64,000 nt of DNA from WRGA01 sp031553395 (GTDB taxonomy: Bacteria; Bacteroidota; Bacteroidia; Bacteroidales; WRGA01): positions 1 through 64,000 of the forward strand of contig JAVBLR010000015.1 of NCBI GenBank assembly GCA_031553395.1, written 5' to 3'. Both the position numbers and the translations under genes were made by a program. The notes under the pieces were generated by a model, which worked only from the letters and a program-made list of their open reading frames with translations, was not told the DNA's origin and searched no databases. This document shows positions 34,588 through 44,261 of this stretch, in pieces. Position 1 is the first letter of the stretch, and every line of letters begins with the position of its first letter.

Positions 34588-36873
34588 CTATTTTTTATTA
34601 ATCTGTTCTTGCACAATTGCATCGATTACGGCAACCGTCGTAATATTTACAATATCCCGGACAGAACTTTCAAAATCGGTAAAGTGAATAGGTTTGTTTA
34701 GTCCCATTTGGATCGGTCCAACGGCAGATTCACCAACACCCATATCCATCAATAATTTATGAGCAATATTTGCTGAACTCAAATTGGGGAATATCAACGC
34801 ATTTACATCTTTTCCTACTAAACGGGTAAATGGATATTTCCGGTCGCGAAGGTTCTTGTTTAATGCAAAATTTACCTGCATTTCACCATCGATTGCCCAG
34901 TCGGGATGTTCTTCCTGCAGAATCCGTACAACTTCATGTACGCTGGCAGGACTACCTTCTTTATCTGCACCAAAATTGGAATACGACAACATTGCCATAA
35001 CCGGTTTATGGGCAAAAAACGAAACAGCATCGTGGGTTAATTTTGCAATATCAAGCAACGCTTCAGTCGAAGGATGCCTGTTTATCAATGTATCAGCAAG
35101 GAAAAAAGTTCCTTTTTTGGAATTGATAATATGCATTGCTCCGAAATGATTGTATCCTTCGCGTATACCAATAACTTCTTTTGCAACCTTTATCGTATTG
35201 GAATACTTCGTATATACACCTGTAATAAAGGCGTCTGCATCTCCGGTTTCAACCATCATCATACCGAAATAGTTACGCTCAAACATTTTATCCCGGGCTT
35301 CATCATACACAACTCCTTCCCTACCCCTTTTTGCAGCCAGCAATTTTGCATATTTGTCGCGACGTTCTTCCTCATCATCATGACGAAGATTTACAATTTC
35401 AACGCCTGCTAAATCCAAATCCAATTCCTTTGCTAATTTTTGAATACGTTCTGTATTTCCAAGCAATATAGGATGGCAAATACCTTCTTCTTTAGCAACA
35501 ACTGCAGCTTTGAGCATATTTTCATGTCCGCCTTCGGCAAATACTACCCGTTTTGGAGATTCTTTCGCCATTTCGGTAAAACGACGAAGTAATTTATTAT
35601 CATGCCCCATCATTTCGTTTAGCTTTTGCTCATACGCTTTCCAATCGGTAATAGTATGACGGGCAACACCAGATTTTATAGCAGCCTTGGCAACTGCAGT
35701 CGATACTTCTGTAAGCAAACGAGGGTCAAGCGGTTTCGGAATCAAATATTCCCGTCCGAATGTAAGACGTTTAATATTATATGCTGCGTTTACAACATCC
35801 GGAACCGGTTTTTTAGCCAATCCTGCAATTGCTTTTACAGCAGCTAATTTCATTTCTTCATTGATGGTTTTTGCCCTTACATCCAATGCTCCACGGAAAA
35901 TATAAGGAAATCCCAATACATTATTAACCTGATTAGGATAATCGGAACGTCCGGTTGCAAAAATCAAATCAGGACGGGAAGCTTTTGCATTTTCGTAAGA
36001 AATTTCAGGATTCGGATTTGCCAATGCAAAAACAATCGGATTTTCATTCATCGAACGCACCATGTCTTGCGTAAGTACATCAGCCACGGATAATCCCAAG
36101 AATACATCCGATCCGGCTACAGCTTCTTCCAATGTATTGATATTGCGATCTGTTGCAAAAAACTTTTTCGACTCATTAAGGTCTGTACGGCGAGTTGAAA
36201 TAACACCTTTACTATCAACCATAATGATGTTTTCTTTCTTCGCTCCCAACATCATGTATAACTTGGTACAGGAATTTGCCGAAGCTCCGGCACCGTTTAC
36301 CACGATTTTTACATCGCCTATTTTTTTACCGGTAACTTCCAATGCATTAATCAGCCCAGCCGAAGAAATAATCGCGGTACCATGTTGGTCATCATGCATT
36401 ACCGGAATATCCAACTCAGCTTTCAGCCTATCTTCAATTTCGAAACATCCGGGAGCCTTAATATCTTCCAGATTAATTCCTCCGAAAGTAGGCGCAATTG
36501 CTTTTACAGCCTGTATAAATTTCTCAGGGTCTTTTTCGTCAACTTCTATGTCAAAAACATCGATTCCGGCAAAAATCTTGAATAATAAACCTTTACCTTC
36601 CATTACCGGTTTTCCTGCCAATGCACCTATATCTCCAAGCCCAAGCACTGCTGTTCCATTAGATATAACAGCCACCAAATTACCCTTAGCTGTATAATCA
36701 TAAGCCGTATTCTGGTCTTTTTCAATTTCTAAACAAGGTTCGGCAACTCCGGGAGAATATGCCAACGATAAATCATGTTGAGTACTATAAGGTTTTGTAG
36801 GTACAACTTCAATTTTTCCGGGTTTGCCCTGAGAATGGTATTTCAAGGCAGCTTCTTTAGATATTTTTGCCAT
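34588..36873 (-). CDS. maeB: NADP-dependent malic enzyme with phosphotransacetylase-like domain
   Basis: The enzyme oxidatively decarboxylates malate to pyruvate with NAD(P). The 761-residue length and order are those of MaeB: a malic N-terminal domain (YSPGVAEPCLEI; about 15-160), an NAD(P)-binding domain (VVNGAGASANSCTKLY; about 165-400), and a phosphate acetyl/butyryltransferase-like domain (about 425-761; MLSYSNFGADKEGSPA), which is usually regulatory rather than catalytic. The catalytic region around DIKAPGCFEIED and MHDDQHGTA is intact. It is a single-gene transcript with a strong terminator. The start MAKISKEAALKYHSQG is typical of the family. Confidence 0.93.
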   Translation of the reverse strand: MAKISKEAALKYHSQGKPGKIEVVPTKPYSTQHDLSLAYSPGVAEPCLEIEKDQNTAYDYTAKGNLVAVISNGTAVLGLGDIGALAGKPVMEGKGLLFKIFAGIDVFDIEVDEKDPEKFIQAVKAIAPTFGGINLEDIKAPGCFEIEDRLKAELDIPVMHDDQHGTAIISSAGLINALEVTGKKIGDVKIVVNGAGASANSCTKLYMMLGAKKENIIMVDSKGVISTRRTDLNESKKFFATDRNINTLEEAVAGSDVFLGLSVADVLTQDMVRSMNENPIVFALANPNPEISYENAKASRPDLIFATGRSDYPNQVNNVLGFPYIFRGALDVRAKTINEEMKLAAVKAIAGLAKKPVPDVVNAAYNIKRLTFGREYLIPKPLDPRLLTEVSTAVAKAAIKSGVARHTITDWKAYEQKLNEMMGHDNKLLRRFTEMAKESPKRVVFAEGGHENMLKAAVVAKEEGICHPILLGNTERIQKLAKELDLDLAGVEIVNLRHDDEEERRDKYAKLLAAKRGREGVVYDEARDKMFERNYFGMMMVETGDADAFITGVYTKYSNTIKVAKEVIGIREGYNHFGAMHIINSKKGTFFLADTLINRHPSTEALLDIAKLTHDAVSFFAHKPVMAMLSYSNFGADKEGSPASVHEVVRILQEEHPDWAIDGEMQVNFALNKNLRDRKYPFTRLVGKDVNALIFPNLSSANIAHKLLMDMGVGESAVGPIQMGLNKPIHFTDFESSVRDIVNITTVAVIDAIVQEQINKK

Positions 36874-37215
36874 ATTATATAAAAATTTTAATAAGTTTAA
36901 ATTTATCCGAAATCAAGTATAAATCATTTTTTCAAATTAATAGAATTTAAAAGAGTTTGATTAAAAACTATCAGTAAAAATATCTTTTTACTGATATTCT
37001 ATTCAAAATAACCCTTGTTTTATATTTAAATCCAATTTTTCAAAATTGTGCGAAGTTACTGAAAAAATCTTATTTGCGATTACTTATTCTAGGTTATTTT
37101 AGGCATTTTTATTACAGATTATTTGATTTTATAAACACGTCACAATCACATCATATTTTATATTAATCTGTAAATAAAAATATTATGAAAAAATTACAAA
37201 GCCAGGAGAAAAGTG
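36874..37215. other. Divergent spacer between maeB and the tRNA gene
   Basis: AT-rich and without a gene. Apart from the hairpin at 36969-36996 I see no conserved element, and no clear -7 box for maeB on the minus strand. Confidence 0.4.
36969..36996. promoter_or_regulatory. Perfect 12-bp hairpin upstream of maeB
   Basis: Tatcagtaaaaa and its complement enclose the tetraloop tatc, 95 bp before the maeB start. It looks like a terminator or leader hairpin but lies in a divergent spacer. It may be part of the maeB leader, or a relic. Confidence 0.5.
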
Positions 37216-37246
37216 TTTGGAAGGAAAAGATATTTATGTACCTTTG
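37216..37246 (+). promoter_or_regulatory. Promoter of tRNA-Arg
   Basis: TTTG at 37216-37219 and TACCTTTG at 37239-37246 are spaced by 19 bp, a full match to the Bacteroidota TTTG / TAnnTTTG promoter, 12 bp before the tRNA 5' end. Confidence 0.8.
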
Positions 37247-37258
37247 CACCCGAATTTT

Positions 37259-37332
37259 GGCCCCGTAGTTCAGCTGTATAGAACGTCAGATTCCGGTTCT
37301 GAAGGTCACAGGTTAGAATCCTGTCGGGGTCA
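37259..37332 (+). tRNA. tRNA-Arg (anticodon CCG)
   Basis: The cloverleaf can be traced by hand. Acceptor GGCCCCG pairs with CGGGGTC (one G-U), with discriminator A. The D stem is GTTC/GAAC, the anticodon stem TCAGA/TCTGA encloses TTCCGGT with anticodon CCG, and the T stem is ACAGG/CCTGT with loop TTAGAAT. The 3' CCA is not encoded. It reads the codon CGG. Confidence 0.92.
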
Positions 37333-37341
37333 CTGCTTAAA

Positions 37342-37372
37342 AAGCGGCTAATACAGTATTGTATTGCCGCTT
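37342..37372 (+). terminator. tRNA-Arg terminator hairpin
   Basis: Aagcgg and its flanking bases pair with ccgctt a few bases after the tRNA, followed by ctgtgtttt. Confidence 0.6.
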
Positions 37373-37602
37373 CTGTGTTTTGTGTGCCCCGCCTCATTGG
37401 CACATTAATTCTTTATTTTTTTATCCTTTTTTCCTACATTTTTTCTTTCCTAGCTTCCATCATGCAATCAAATACATTTATTCTGAAATCAAAAGTACCC
37501 TTATGAGATAATTAACCAAAGTGCAAACATTATAACAGTTTTTTTGTTTATATTAACATATATTGCCTGAGTTTTTATTTATTGTTCCAGATGTAGCATT
37601 TT

Positions 37603-38658
37603 ATGATGATAAAAAGAATTTTAAATTTGATAAAACAATTAACTATATTTCTATTCTTATTGATCCCGATTGAGGCACTCGCAAAAGAAGATTCACCGAA
37701 GGATACTGTTTTTCTCAAAAATGGAGAGATGTTGATTGGCGACATTAAAGAATTGCGTTTGGGCATGTTGTCATTCGATTCTAAAGATGTAGGTTTAATC
37801 AGTTTGAAAATTTCAAAAATCAAAACAATCGATTCATCTTCTGATACTTTACGAATAGAAACTGCAGATAAGGCAATTTATTACGGAGCTTTAAAACCAT
37901 CGGAAAAGCCCGGCTATGTTTATATCGTTATACCATCACACCGACATTTGGTTGAGATAGATAATATCAATTCCTTATTATCATTTAAAAAGCATTTTTG
38001 GAACAACATTTCGGGAAATGTTTCGGCAGGATTCAGTTATTCGCATTCAAGCGGGATTGGCCAGTTGAATCTCAGTTTTTCGACAACATATACAGCTAAA
38101 CGATTCGAATTATCGATAAAAGGTTCGGGCATAGCTTCTATTGATACATCATCGTTTTCACGAGACAGGGAAGACTTCGATATTGCAGCTCTTTATAATG
38201 TTGAAAAAATGTGGTATGCAGTTGTAGCATTTGAATATCAACGTAATTTGCAACTATCTATATTAAGACGTCTTCAACAGTTGGGTGCAGCAGGGTATAA
38301 AGTTGTTCTCAGTCAAAATTTTCAGACTATGGGTATAGCCGGGCTGGGAATAAGTCAAGAACATAGTACAACCGGAGTTGATGAAAATTCTTTGATTGAA
38401 ATTCCCACAGGTATCTCTTTTGATTATTACAAATTTTCCAATCCAAACATACAAATATCTTCTCAACATACCTTTTATGTAGGCCTTACTCAGTGGGGAC
38501 GTGTCAGATACGATTCGAACACAACTTTAAATTGGGAGTTATTTAAGAATTTTTCGTTTTCATTGAATCTATATTTGGATTATGATAATCAACCACCAGA
38601 CCCAACCGCAGGTAAAACAGATTATGGAACAGTTATAGGATTATCGTACAAATTTTGA
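37603..38658 (+). CDS. DUF481-like outer-membrane protein
   Basis: The 351-residue product has a signal peptide (to about IPIEALA) and an N-terminal region with two short beta modules (DTVFLKNGEMLIGDIKEL and DTLRIETADKAIYYGAL). A C-terminal barrel follows, beginning near NNISGNVSAGFSYSHSSG and ending in YGTVIGLSYKF with terminal Phe, as in DUF481/YdiY-like salt-induced outer-membrane proteins. Function is unknown. Two adjacent ATG codons (37603 and 37606) are possible; both give the same signal peptide. It is a single gene after the tRNA terminator. Confidence 0.72.
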   Translation: MMIKRILNLIKQLTIFLFLLIPIEALAKEDSPKDTVFLKNGEMLIGDIKELRLGMLSFDSKDVGLISLKISKIKTIDSSSDTLRIETADKAIYYGALKPSEKPGYVYIVIPSHRHLVEIDNINSLLSFKKHFWNNISGNVSAGFSYSHSSGIGQLNLSFSTTYTAKRFELSIKGSGIASIDTSSFSRDREDFDIAALYNVEKMWYAVVAFEYQRNLQLSILRRLQQLGAAGYKVVLSQNFQTMGIAGLGISQEHSTTGVDENSLIEIPTGISFDYYKFSNPNIQISSQHTFYVGLTQWGRVRYDSNTTLNWELFKNFSFSLNLYLDYDNQPPDPTAGKTDYGTVIGLSYKF

Positions 38659-38860
38659 AAGCAAACAAAAACAACGAATAATCAAAAAGAAAAACTTCCA
38701 GTAAAAAACAAGGAACCCTTGAGTATTTTGTGCCTTCCTTCTTCTCGAGCATCATCATTAAATTGCGCGAAGCAAATTGCTATGAATTTCCAAAAAATAA
38801 AAAAAGGAAAAACACTTGATTGAAACAATTTTCAAGTGGCCTCCCTCTTTTATACATTTA
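38659..38860. other. Intergenic region downstream of the DUF481-like gene
   Basis: No gene. It contains the words aacaaaaacaacgaataatc, like those of the hairpin at 49487, and a small hairpin cacttga/tcaagtg at 38813-38838 that may end the preceding transcript. Confidence 0.4.
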
Positions 38861-39041
38861 GAGCCTATTTAAATTTTTCATAAAATGATTATTAAAGCCT
38901 TTTTCGCCATAAATTGTGTTGTTTTTTGCAATCTTGTTCCTTTCATTTTGCTCACATAGCCCGCTATTATCACAAAATAAAATAACCAACCTTGCTAAAA
39001 AACAACTATAATTTATTTGGCGAGAAAATTTAAACAGGCTC
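38861..39041. mobile_element. MITE-like 181-bp palindrome
   Basis: The ends gagcct(a/g)tttaaatttt form terminal inverted repeats, and complementarity continues inward (cgccataaattgtgttgttttt against aaaacaactataatttatttggcg), so most of the element can fold on itself. The flanks on both sides read TTA, a possible 3-bp target duplication. There is no reading frame inside. This fits a non-autonomous element mobilised by a transposase encoded elsewhere. Confidence 0.72.
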
Positions 39042-39062
39042 TTAAACTATTCGAATAATCTT

Positions 39063-39848
39063 TTAGAATTGTGTATTAAATCCTACGAATGTTTGAAATC
39101 TTGACTGTCCTATACCTTTTGATAATACTGCAAATTGAGGCTCTGCAAAGATATTAAATACAACTTTATCTACCTTCACAACTTTACCGATACCTAAACC
39201 AAGTGGAATATTGTAATTCCCGTTTTCAAGGTCAAACGTCCATATTCCGGTGCTACGTAGATAAGTTCCTCCACCAAGTTGCCACATCCCAAACAATTGA
39301 GTAGTAAGCACATCTATATCTCGTGCATCTTTTTCTCCAGCAAAAGATGTCTGCCATTGAAGCAACGCTCCTGATTGAAAAACATGATTCTTTGCCAAGA
39401 ATGCCAAAAGAGCAACTCCAGCCTGCCATTTTTCCTGACTGAAGCCATTTGTTCCTGTTGGTGCGGTAATCAGAGGACCAATACCAAATTTGTTTCCACC
39501 TTTATCTACCGAATAAATAGCAAAAAGATTAAAATCTCCTAATCCTGATGATGGACTTACACTTGGTGCTGAAGAAGTTATAACAGGCAATGTTCCTCGT
39601 AACAAAAACCGACCTACAGGCTGTGCATAGCGAAACAACAATTGATTTTGCCCTACATCCGGCATCCCATAAATATCACTGATAATATAATCATGCACGT
39701 TGAATGCTTTTGTATGCGCCATCGGATCATTGGCTTTTTTCAATGTTTCTTCATCCAACCCTCCAGCTTGTTGTTGAGCTTTTAACCCAGATACTACACC
39801 AAACACCATCAAAAAGACGGTTAAGAATATTCTCAGAATAGTGTTCAT
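39063..39848 (-). CDS. Transporter-like outer-membrane barrel protein
   Basis: The 261-residue product has a signal peptide ending near SGLKAQQQ and a barrel-type mature part (LLFRYAQPVGRFLLRGTLPV, GDFNLFAIYSVDKGGNKFGIGP, terminal FVGFNTQF). It resembles the Bacteroidota proteins often labelled neuromedin U or MetA/phenol-degradation-like, a name with no functional meaning here. A short N-terminal segment (GGLDEETLKKANDPMAHTKAF) precedes the barrel. It may form a small-molecule channel. The MITE-like element lies 21 bp past its stop codon, so mRNA ends may include it. Confidence 0.65.
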   Translation of the reverse strand: MNTILRIFLTVFLMVFGVVSGLKAQQQAGGLDEETLKKANDPMAHTKAFNVHDYIISDIYGMPDVGQNQLLFRYAQPVGRFLLRGTLPVITSSAPSVSPSSGLGDFNLFAIYSVDKGGNKFGIGPLITAPTGTNGFSQEKWQAGVALLAFLAKNHVFQSGALLQWQTSFAGEKDARDIDVLTTQLFGMWQLGGGTYLRSTGIWTFDLENGNYNIPLGLGIGKVVKVDKVVFNIFAEPQFAVLSKGIGQSRFQTFVGFNTQF

Positions 39849-40046
39849 AATTCAAAATATTTAATTGTTAATTTTAAGCATTATTAAAAATAACAATTAA
39901 CAATATATTTTGTTCGCGATTTAAAAAAAATGTCTATTTTTTTTAATTAACAGACATTGTATTACACTTAGGATATTTTTGATTTAAATAGTAGAATTAC
40001 AACTAATTAAATAGTAAAAAATAAAATATTATTTTCTGTTAAAAAT

Positions 40047-40433
40047 CTATTTTTTATAAATGTCTCCATCAATTTTAATCACATCAGCATCGCTTGTTTT
40101 TTCAAAAACATACTCTTCGTGAAACTTCTCATTTCCCGATTCTTTTGTGTAAATGATGTATTTAGTGCTATTACTTTCTTCTTTTACATTAGAATCGAAT
40201 GCTCCCATGTAAACTTTCCAATCTTCGAAAAAATCGGTCGTTACTTTATTGTTTTCATATTGTATTACATTATCTGGTGTAACAACAATTTTCAGATTCT
40301 GGTTATTTTCGGAAATCCAAGTCCCTTGAGTCCATGCCGGCGGAGATATAGGAGAAACAGCATCATCTTCAACACAAGCGGTAAATCCTATCAATATAAA
40401 AGATAAAAACAATATACGTTTTAAAAGTTTCAT
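40047..40433 (-). CDS. Small lipoprotein, unknown function
   Basis: The 128-residue product begins with a lipoprotein signal (MKLLKRILFLSFILIGFTAC). The mature part starts VEDDAVSPISPPAWTQGTWI and looks like a small lipocalin-like beta fold (GTWISENNQNLKIVVTPDNVI). The family is not recognised beyond that. The next gene upstream on the strand (AI-2E family permease) ends 50 bp away, so they may be cotranscribed. Confidence 0.65.
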   Translation of the reverse strand: MKLLKRILFLSFILIGFTACVEDDAVSPISPPAWTQGTWISENNQNLKIVVTPDNVIQYENNKVTTDFFEDWKVYMGAFDSNVKEESNSTKYIIYTKESGNEKFHEEYVFEKTSDADVIKIDGDIYKK

Positions 40434-40483
40434 GTTTAAGAAAAATATTTAAATGGATAATTATTATTCAGATAATGAAATGA

Positions 40484-41572
40484 TTAGTAATCCATTGTAT
40501 CTTCAGGTGGATTTTCCTTTTTTTCCTGACGCTGGATAATGGCGGCAATATCATTCGGTTTAGGCAAATGAACATATTCTCTCCTGTAAATATTCAAGCA
40601 TAAAATAAATAACGAAAGAATAAGAGGTCCAAATATAACTCCCCAAAAACCAAATAATTTCAATCCGATAATTACACCAAAAACCGTAACCAACGGATGA
40701 ACATCCGCTAATTTTTTTTGCAATAGAAATCTAATTAAATTATCAATATTCGTTACCACAAGTGCTCCGAATAATATAAGACCAATTCCATTCACCAAAT
40801 CGCCCGACATAATCATTGAAATACCTAATGGAACCCAAATCAATGCTGTTCCAACCAAAGGAATAATCGTTGCAAAGCTTGTAAGAATAGCGTAGAAGAA
40901 AGGTTCCCGTACATCGAAAACCAAATATCCTACAAGAGCAAATCCTCCCTGAACAACGGCTAATAATGGGATTCCTATTGCATTGGCTTGTATCATTATT
41001 TTAACTTCGTGCATTACTTCCCGTTTATTTGTTTCTTTAAACGGCATTAATTCCCATAACGCATATTCAAGATTCCGTCCTTTTATAAATAAAAAGTACA
41101 AGATAAAAATCATAATAAGGCTATTGATTACCAAAGAGTAAATTCCTTGCGCCAACCCTTGTACTGTAGCAACTCCCCATTTAGGAATAAAAGAAAGATT
41201 CTCGATGGTAAGAACTTTCAGTCCTGTTTTTTCCTCAAGTGTATGGGCTAATGTATCCAGTTTGCTCAATATCAATTGTGGGTCAATATCAATCATCGAT
41301 ATTTTATCCGCCAACATAATAGATATCAACGAAATAGGAATAAGAAAAAGTAAAATAACTTCTAAAAGTAAAATAACTGAGGCTAAAGACGGCTTAATTT
41401 TTTTCTTATCGGTAAGATATATCATTTGCTTCCGCATCAGTATATATAAAGTAAATGCTCCTAAAAATCCACTCATGAATTCTTGGAGTTCAAAGAAGAT
41501 AATTGCCCCTAAAATCAGGATAAAAATAACAAGAGCAACACCCCAACGCTTTTCTTGTATCGATTGATTCAC
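40484..41572 (-). CDS. AI-2E family transporter (YhhT/PerM-like permease)
   Basis: The 362-residue inner-membrane protein has the family layout: paired N-terminal helices (VALVIFILILGAIIFFEL and the following helix), a soluble segment (about 85-150), and five or so C-terminal helices with the conserved GFALVGYLVF and LIWVPLGISMIM regions. Substrates differ between members and autoinducer export is not implied. The C-terminus is hydrophilic (KPNDIAAIIQRQEKKENPP). It starts 46 bp beyond a word-repeat stretch (aattaaaaatt) at 41575-41605, with the TamL gene further upstream. Confidence 0.85.
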   Translation of the reverse strand: MNQSIQEKRWGVALVIFILILGAIIFFELQEFMSGFLGAFTLYILMRKQMIYLTDKKKIKPSLASVILLLEVILLFLIPISLISIMLADKISMIDIDPQLILSKLDTLAHTLEEKTGLKVLTIENLSFIPKWGVATVQGLAQGIYSLVINSLIMIFILYFLFIKGRNLEYALWELMPFKETNKREVMHEVKIMIQANAIGIPLLAVVQGGFALVGYLVFDVREPFFYAILTSFATIIPLVGTALIWVPLGISMIMSGDLVNGIGLILFGALVVTNIDNLIRFLLQKKLADVHPLVTVFGVIIGLKLFGFWGVIFGPLILSLFILCLNIYRREYVHLPKPNDIAAIIQRQEKKENPPEDTMDY

Positions 41573-41725
41573 CTTTGAATTAAGAATTAAAAATTAAAAA
41601 TTATTTCTCGAATAAAATAACCATTTTTGAGATATGGATTTTATATTAACAAATCTAACATTTTTAATGTTAATGAAGTTTTTGATTTAAAAAATATTAA
41701 CAAAAGAGTAAGTTCTATTTTGAAT

Positions 41726-44044
41726 TTAGAATGGATAACCAATGGCAAAATGAATGGCAAAATCACGGCTAAAAGAAGGATTGAACATAACCCAACGGCT
41801 TTCGGTTATCATCGATGGATCATAGGCTTTCATTCCGGTATCCAAGCGCACAAGAAAATATTTGAAATCGAGACGTAAACCCAACCCATACGAAGCAGCT
41901 ATTTGCTTGTAAAATTCATCGAACTTAAATTGTCCTCCGGGTTGAGATGGATAATTCCTGATTGTCCATATATTTCCGGCATCAACATATGCTGCCAATT
42001 GAAATAACCAAAATATATGGCTTCTCCACTCTACATTCATATCCAACCGGATGTCTCCTGTTTGGTACACATAATCCATTGTTTGCCCAGAATAACGGTA
42101 TGTTCCGGGGCCTAATGTTCTTACCGACCATCCGCGCACACTATTTGCACCTCCCGAATAAAAGCTTTTTTCAAATGGCAATATCGTTGAATTCAAATAT
42201 GGATAAGCAACTCCCATTCCAATGTGGTAAGCAAATGAATTGTCTGTATTAATAATATGTGTCCGGGAAAAATCCACATTTCCTTTAACATACTGAGATA
42301 TAGGTGCATTTAAAATATTATACTGACCTTCTTCATCCTTTGTGTTTCCTAATAACTTAGATATACCATATAAAGCATTACCTGAAGATTCGACTGTTGC
42401 CCTGACGGAATACAATATTTTATTCTTGCTTGAAAGTCCTTGATTGGATGTATAATACGAATAAGAAATACCTCCTATTACGTGATCTTTAAAACTATTC
42501 AACAAAGCCGGATAACGTTCTAAATCCTCTACGAATTCCTGAGACATACGAGGGACATGTATATAATCGAAGAAAAACGGATCGATCGTATGACGATGTT
42601 TTCCATTTTGTCCTACACTCCATTTATAACGCCAACTACCGGAAAATACAATCCGTTCATATTCAGGACGTGCTTGCCTGCCGAATGCCAATACATATTC
42701 GGTTGATGCACGCAACCGTTTCTTAAAATCTTTATTGAGAAAAGGAAACTGAAATTTGGGAAATAGAATAGATGTTTCAGCTCCTATTTCGGTATAATTA
42801 TTATTCCATAAATCGGTAACATTTCCGCTTAATGCTTCATAAGCACCCCGTACTTTAAAGCTGAAAACTTCCGAACCATGAAAAATATTCCGGTGCTGGT
42901 AATTGATATTTCCTGCAACACCTAAATCTCCAGCCGAGTTTGTTCCTTCAAGCGATGTAGAAATGGTTTGGCTTTTTGCCGATGTCAATGAAATATAACA
43001 GTTCAGCCAAGTTGAATTAACTTCCTCAAACCGGATATTAGCATAACGCAGGGCTTGCAAAGAACTCAACGCATTGTATGTAGCAGTTACATCATTTTCA
43101 TTGTAACGAGAATGTGGACGAATAAAGCAGTTTTGCAACAAGAAATTTGAACGAAATGGAGAATTTTCATCCTGTACAATATGGTACCCTTCGTAAGCAA
43201 TGGTGTCCGGATCGGCAAATCCGTTTTGTAACCTTCGTCTATGGCTTTGGGCTGCATTATCAATTAAAAAGTAAACATCTTTGATGCGGTATATCTCCTG
43301 CCTGAACTGTGATGCCTTTAAGCTATCCGTAACCTCAGTACCTACGGGAATAGCACGAATATCCAACGTCAGGTCTATTTGATGAGTAACCTGTGAACTA
43401 TCGGCAAAATAATGAATGTTTTCCTTTGAAAAAGAGTAATAACCTAATTTCTTTAATTGATTTACAATCCGCGTCCGTTCCTGATCCAACACATCTCCAT
43501 CAAAAAGCATCCCCGGATTAATCAAACTACTAACTGAGTCTTTCAGAATGAGCCGTTCTATATTTTCTTCTTGGATATTATACGAAAGTTTGTTTACATA
43601 ATAAGGCTTATTAAGGGTAGTACGGTAAGTCACAGATGCTTTCTTATTTTTAGTTGTAACTTCGGGAATTACAGTAGCATCCATATAACCTTTATTGTAA
43701 AATACACGCTGTAATTCCAACGCTGTATTAACTGTCAAATCCTCATCATAAATGACCGGCGGGCTTCCTAAGTTTTTTATAAACCGGTTTCTTCGTTTCG
43801 TAGAATCTTGTCCGGCTAAACTGTAGATACCCAAACGCATATTCCAAAGTCCAAAAACCTTGTAATTGGGTTGTTGTTTCAGATACTCAGTAAGGTCGTT
43901 TGGATCTATTACTTGAGGCTTGGATTTTATTTGAACTTTATTTAACAGATATTTACCTTCGGGTACAAACTTAGTTGTGTTGCAGGCTATACAACATAAC
44001 ACAAAAATGAAGAAGGCTAATATGTTTTTTATAATTTTAAACAA
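41726..44044 (-). CDS. TamL-like lipoprotein, BamA/TamA family outer-membrane assembly protein
   Basis: The product belongs to the Omp85 superfamily, 772 residues. The N-terminus is a lipoprotein signal with a cysteine in FVLCCIACN, followed by TKFVPEGKYLLNKV, the hallmark of the Bacteroidota TamA-like lipoprotein (TamL). POTRA domains occupy about 30-380. The 16-strand barrel follows, with the conserved GGANSVRGW region (loop 6 motif) and a terminal FAIHFAIGYPF. It probably acts with a TamB protein in outer-membrane biogenesis; TamB is not in the window. It is a single gene with an AT-rich leader. Confidence 0.85.
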   Translation of the reverse strand: MFKIIKNILAFFIFVLCCIACNTTKFVPEGKYLLNKVQIKSKPQVIDPNDLTEYLKQQPNYKVFGLWNMRLGIYSLAGQDSTKRRNRFIKNLGSPPVIYDEDLTVNTALELQRVFYNKGYMDATVIPEVTTKNKKASVTYRTTLNKPYYVNKLSYNIQEENIERLILKDSVSSLINPGMLFDGDVLDQERTRIVNQLKKLGYYSFSKENIHYFADSSQVTHQIDLTLDIRAIPVGTEVTDSLKASQFRQEIYRIKDVYFLIDNAAQSHRRRLQNGFADPDTIAYEGYHIVQDENSPFRSNFLLQNCFIRPHSRYNENDVTATYNALSSLQALRYANIRFEEVNSTWLNCYISLTSAKSQTISTSLEGTNSAGDLGVAGNINYQHRNIFHGSEVFSFKVRGAYEALSGNVTDLWNNNYTEIGAETSILFPKFQFPFLNKDFKKRLRASTEYVLAFGRQARPEYERIVFSGSWRYKWSVGQNGKHRHTIDPFFFDYIHVPRMSQEFVEDLERYPALLNSFKDHVIGGISYSYYTSNQGLSSKNKILYSVRATVESSGNALYGISKLLGNTKDEEGQYNILNAPISQYVKGNVDFSRTHIINTDNSFAYHIGMGVAYPYLNSTILPFEKSFYSGGANSVRGWSVRTLGPGTYRYSGQTMDYVYQTGDIRLDMNVEWRSHIFWLFQLAAYVDAGNIWTIRNYPSQPGGQFKFDEFYKQIAASYGLGLRLDFKYFLVRLDTGMKAYDPSMITESRWVMFNPSFSRDFAIHFAIGYPF

Positions 44045-44261
44045 ATGAAAATCAATAATTAAAACATTAAACTAAAGTGCTACTGATTAAAATAAAGGGA
44101 GAAGAAACGTACAAATCAAAATATTGAAGATGATTTTCAATTATTTATTAACTAATTTAGCACTCCAAAAACGATTCGCAAAGATATAAAGATAATCGTT
44201 TCAAAAACCTTGACTTTCTGATTTTTGAATTTATTAAATTTTAGCACATTTTTTGGTAAAA

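Noticed and set aside
38861..39041. An insertion sequence with a transposase gene
   Set aside because: There is no open reading frame of useful length inside; only the ends and self-complementarity remain, so it is called MITE-like.
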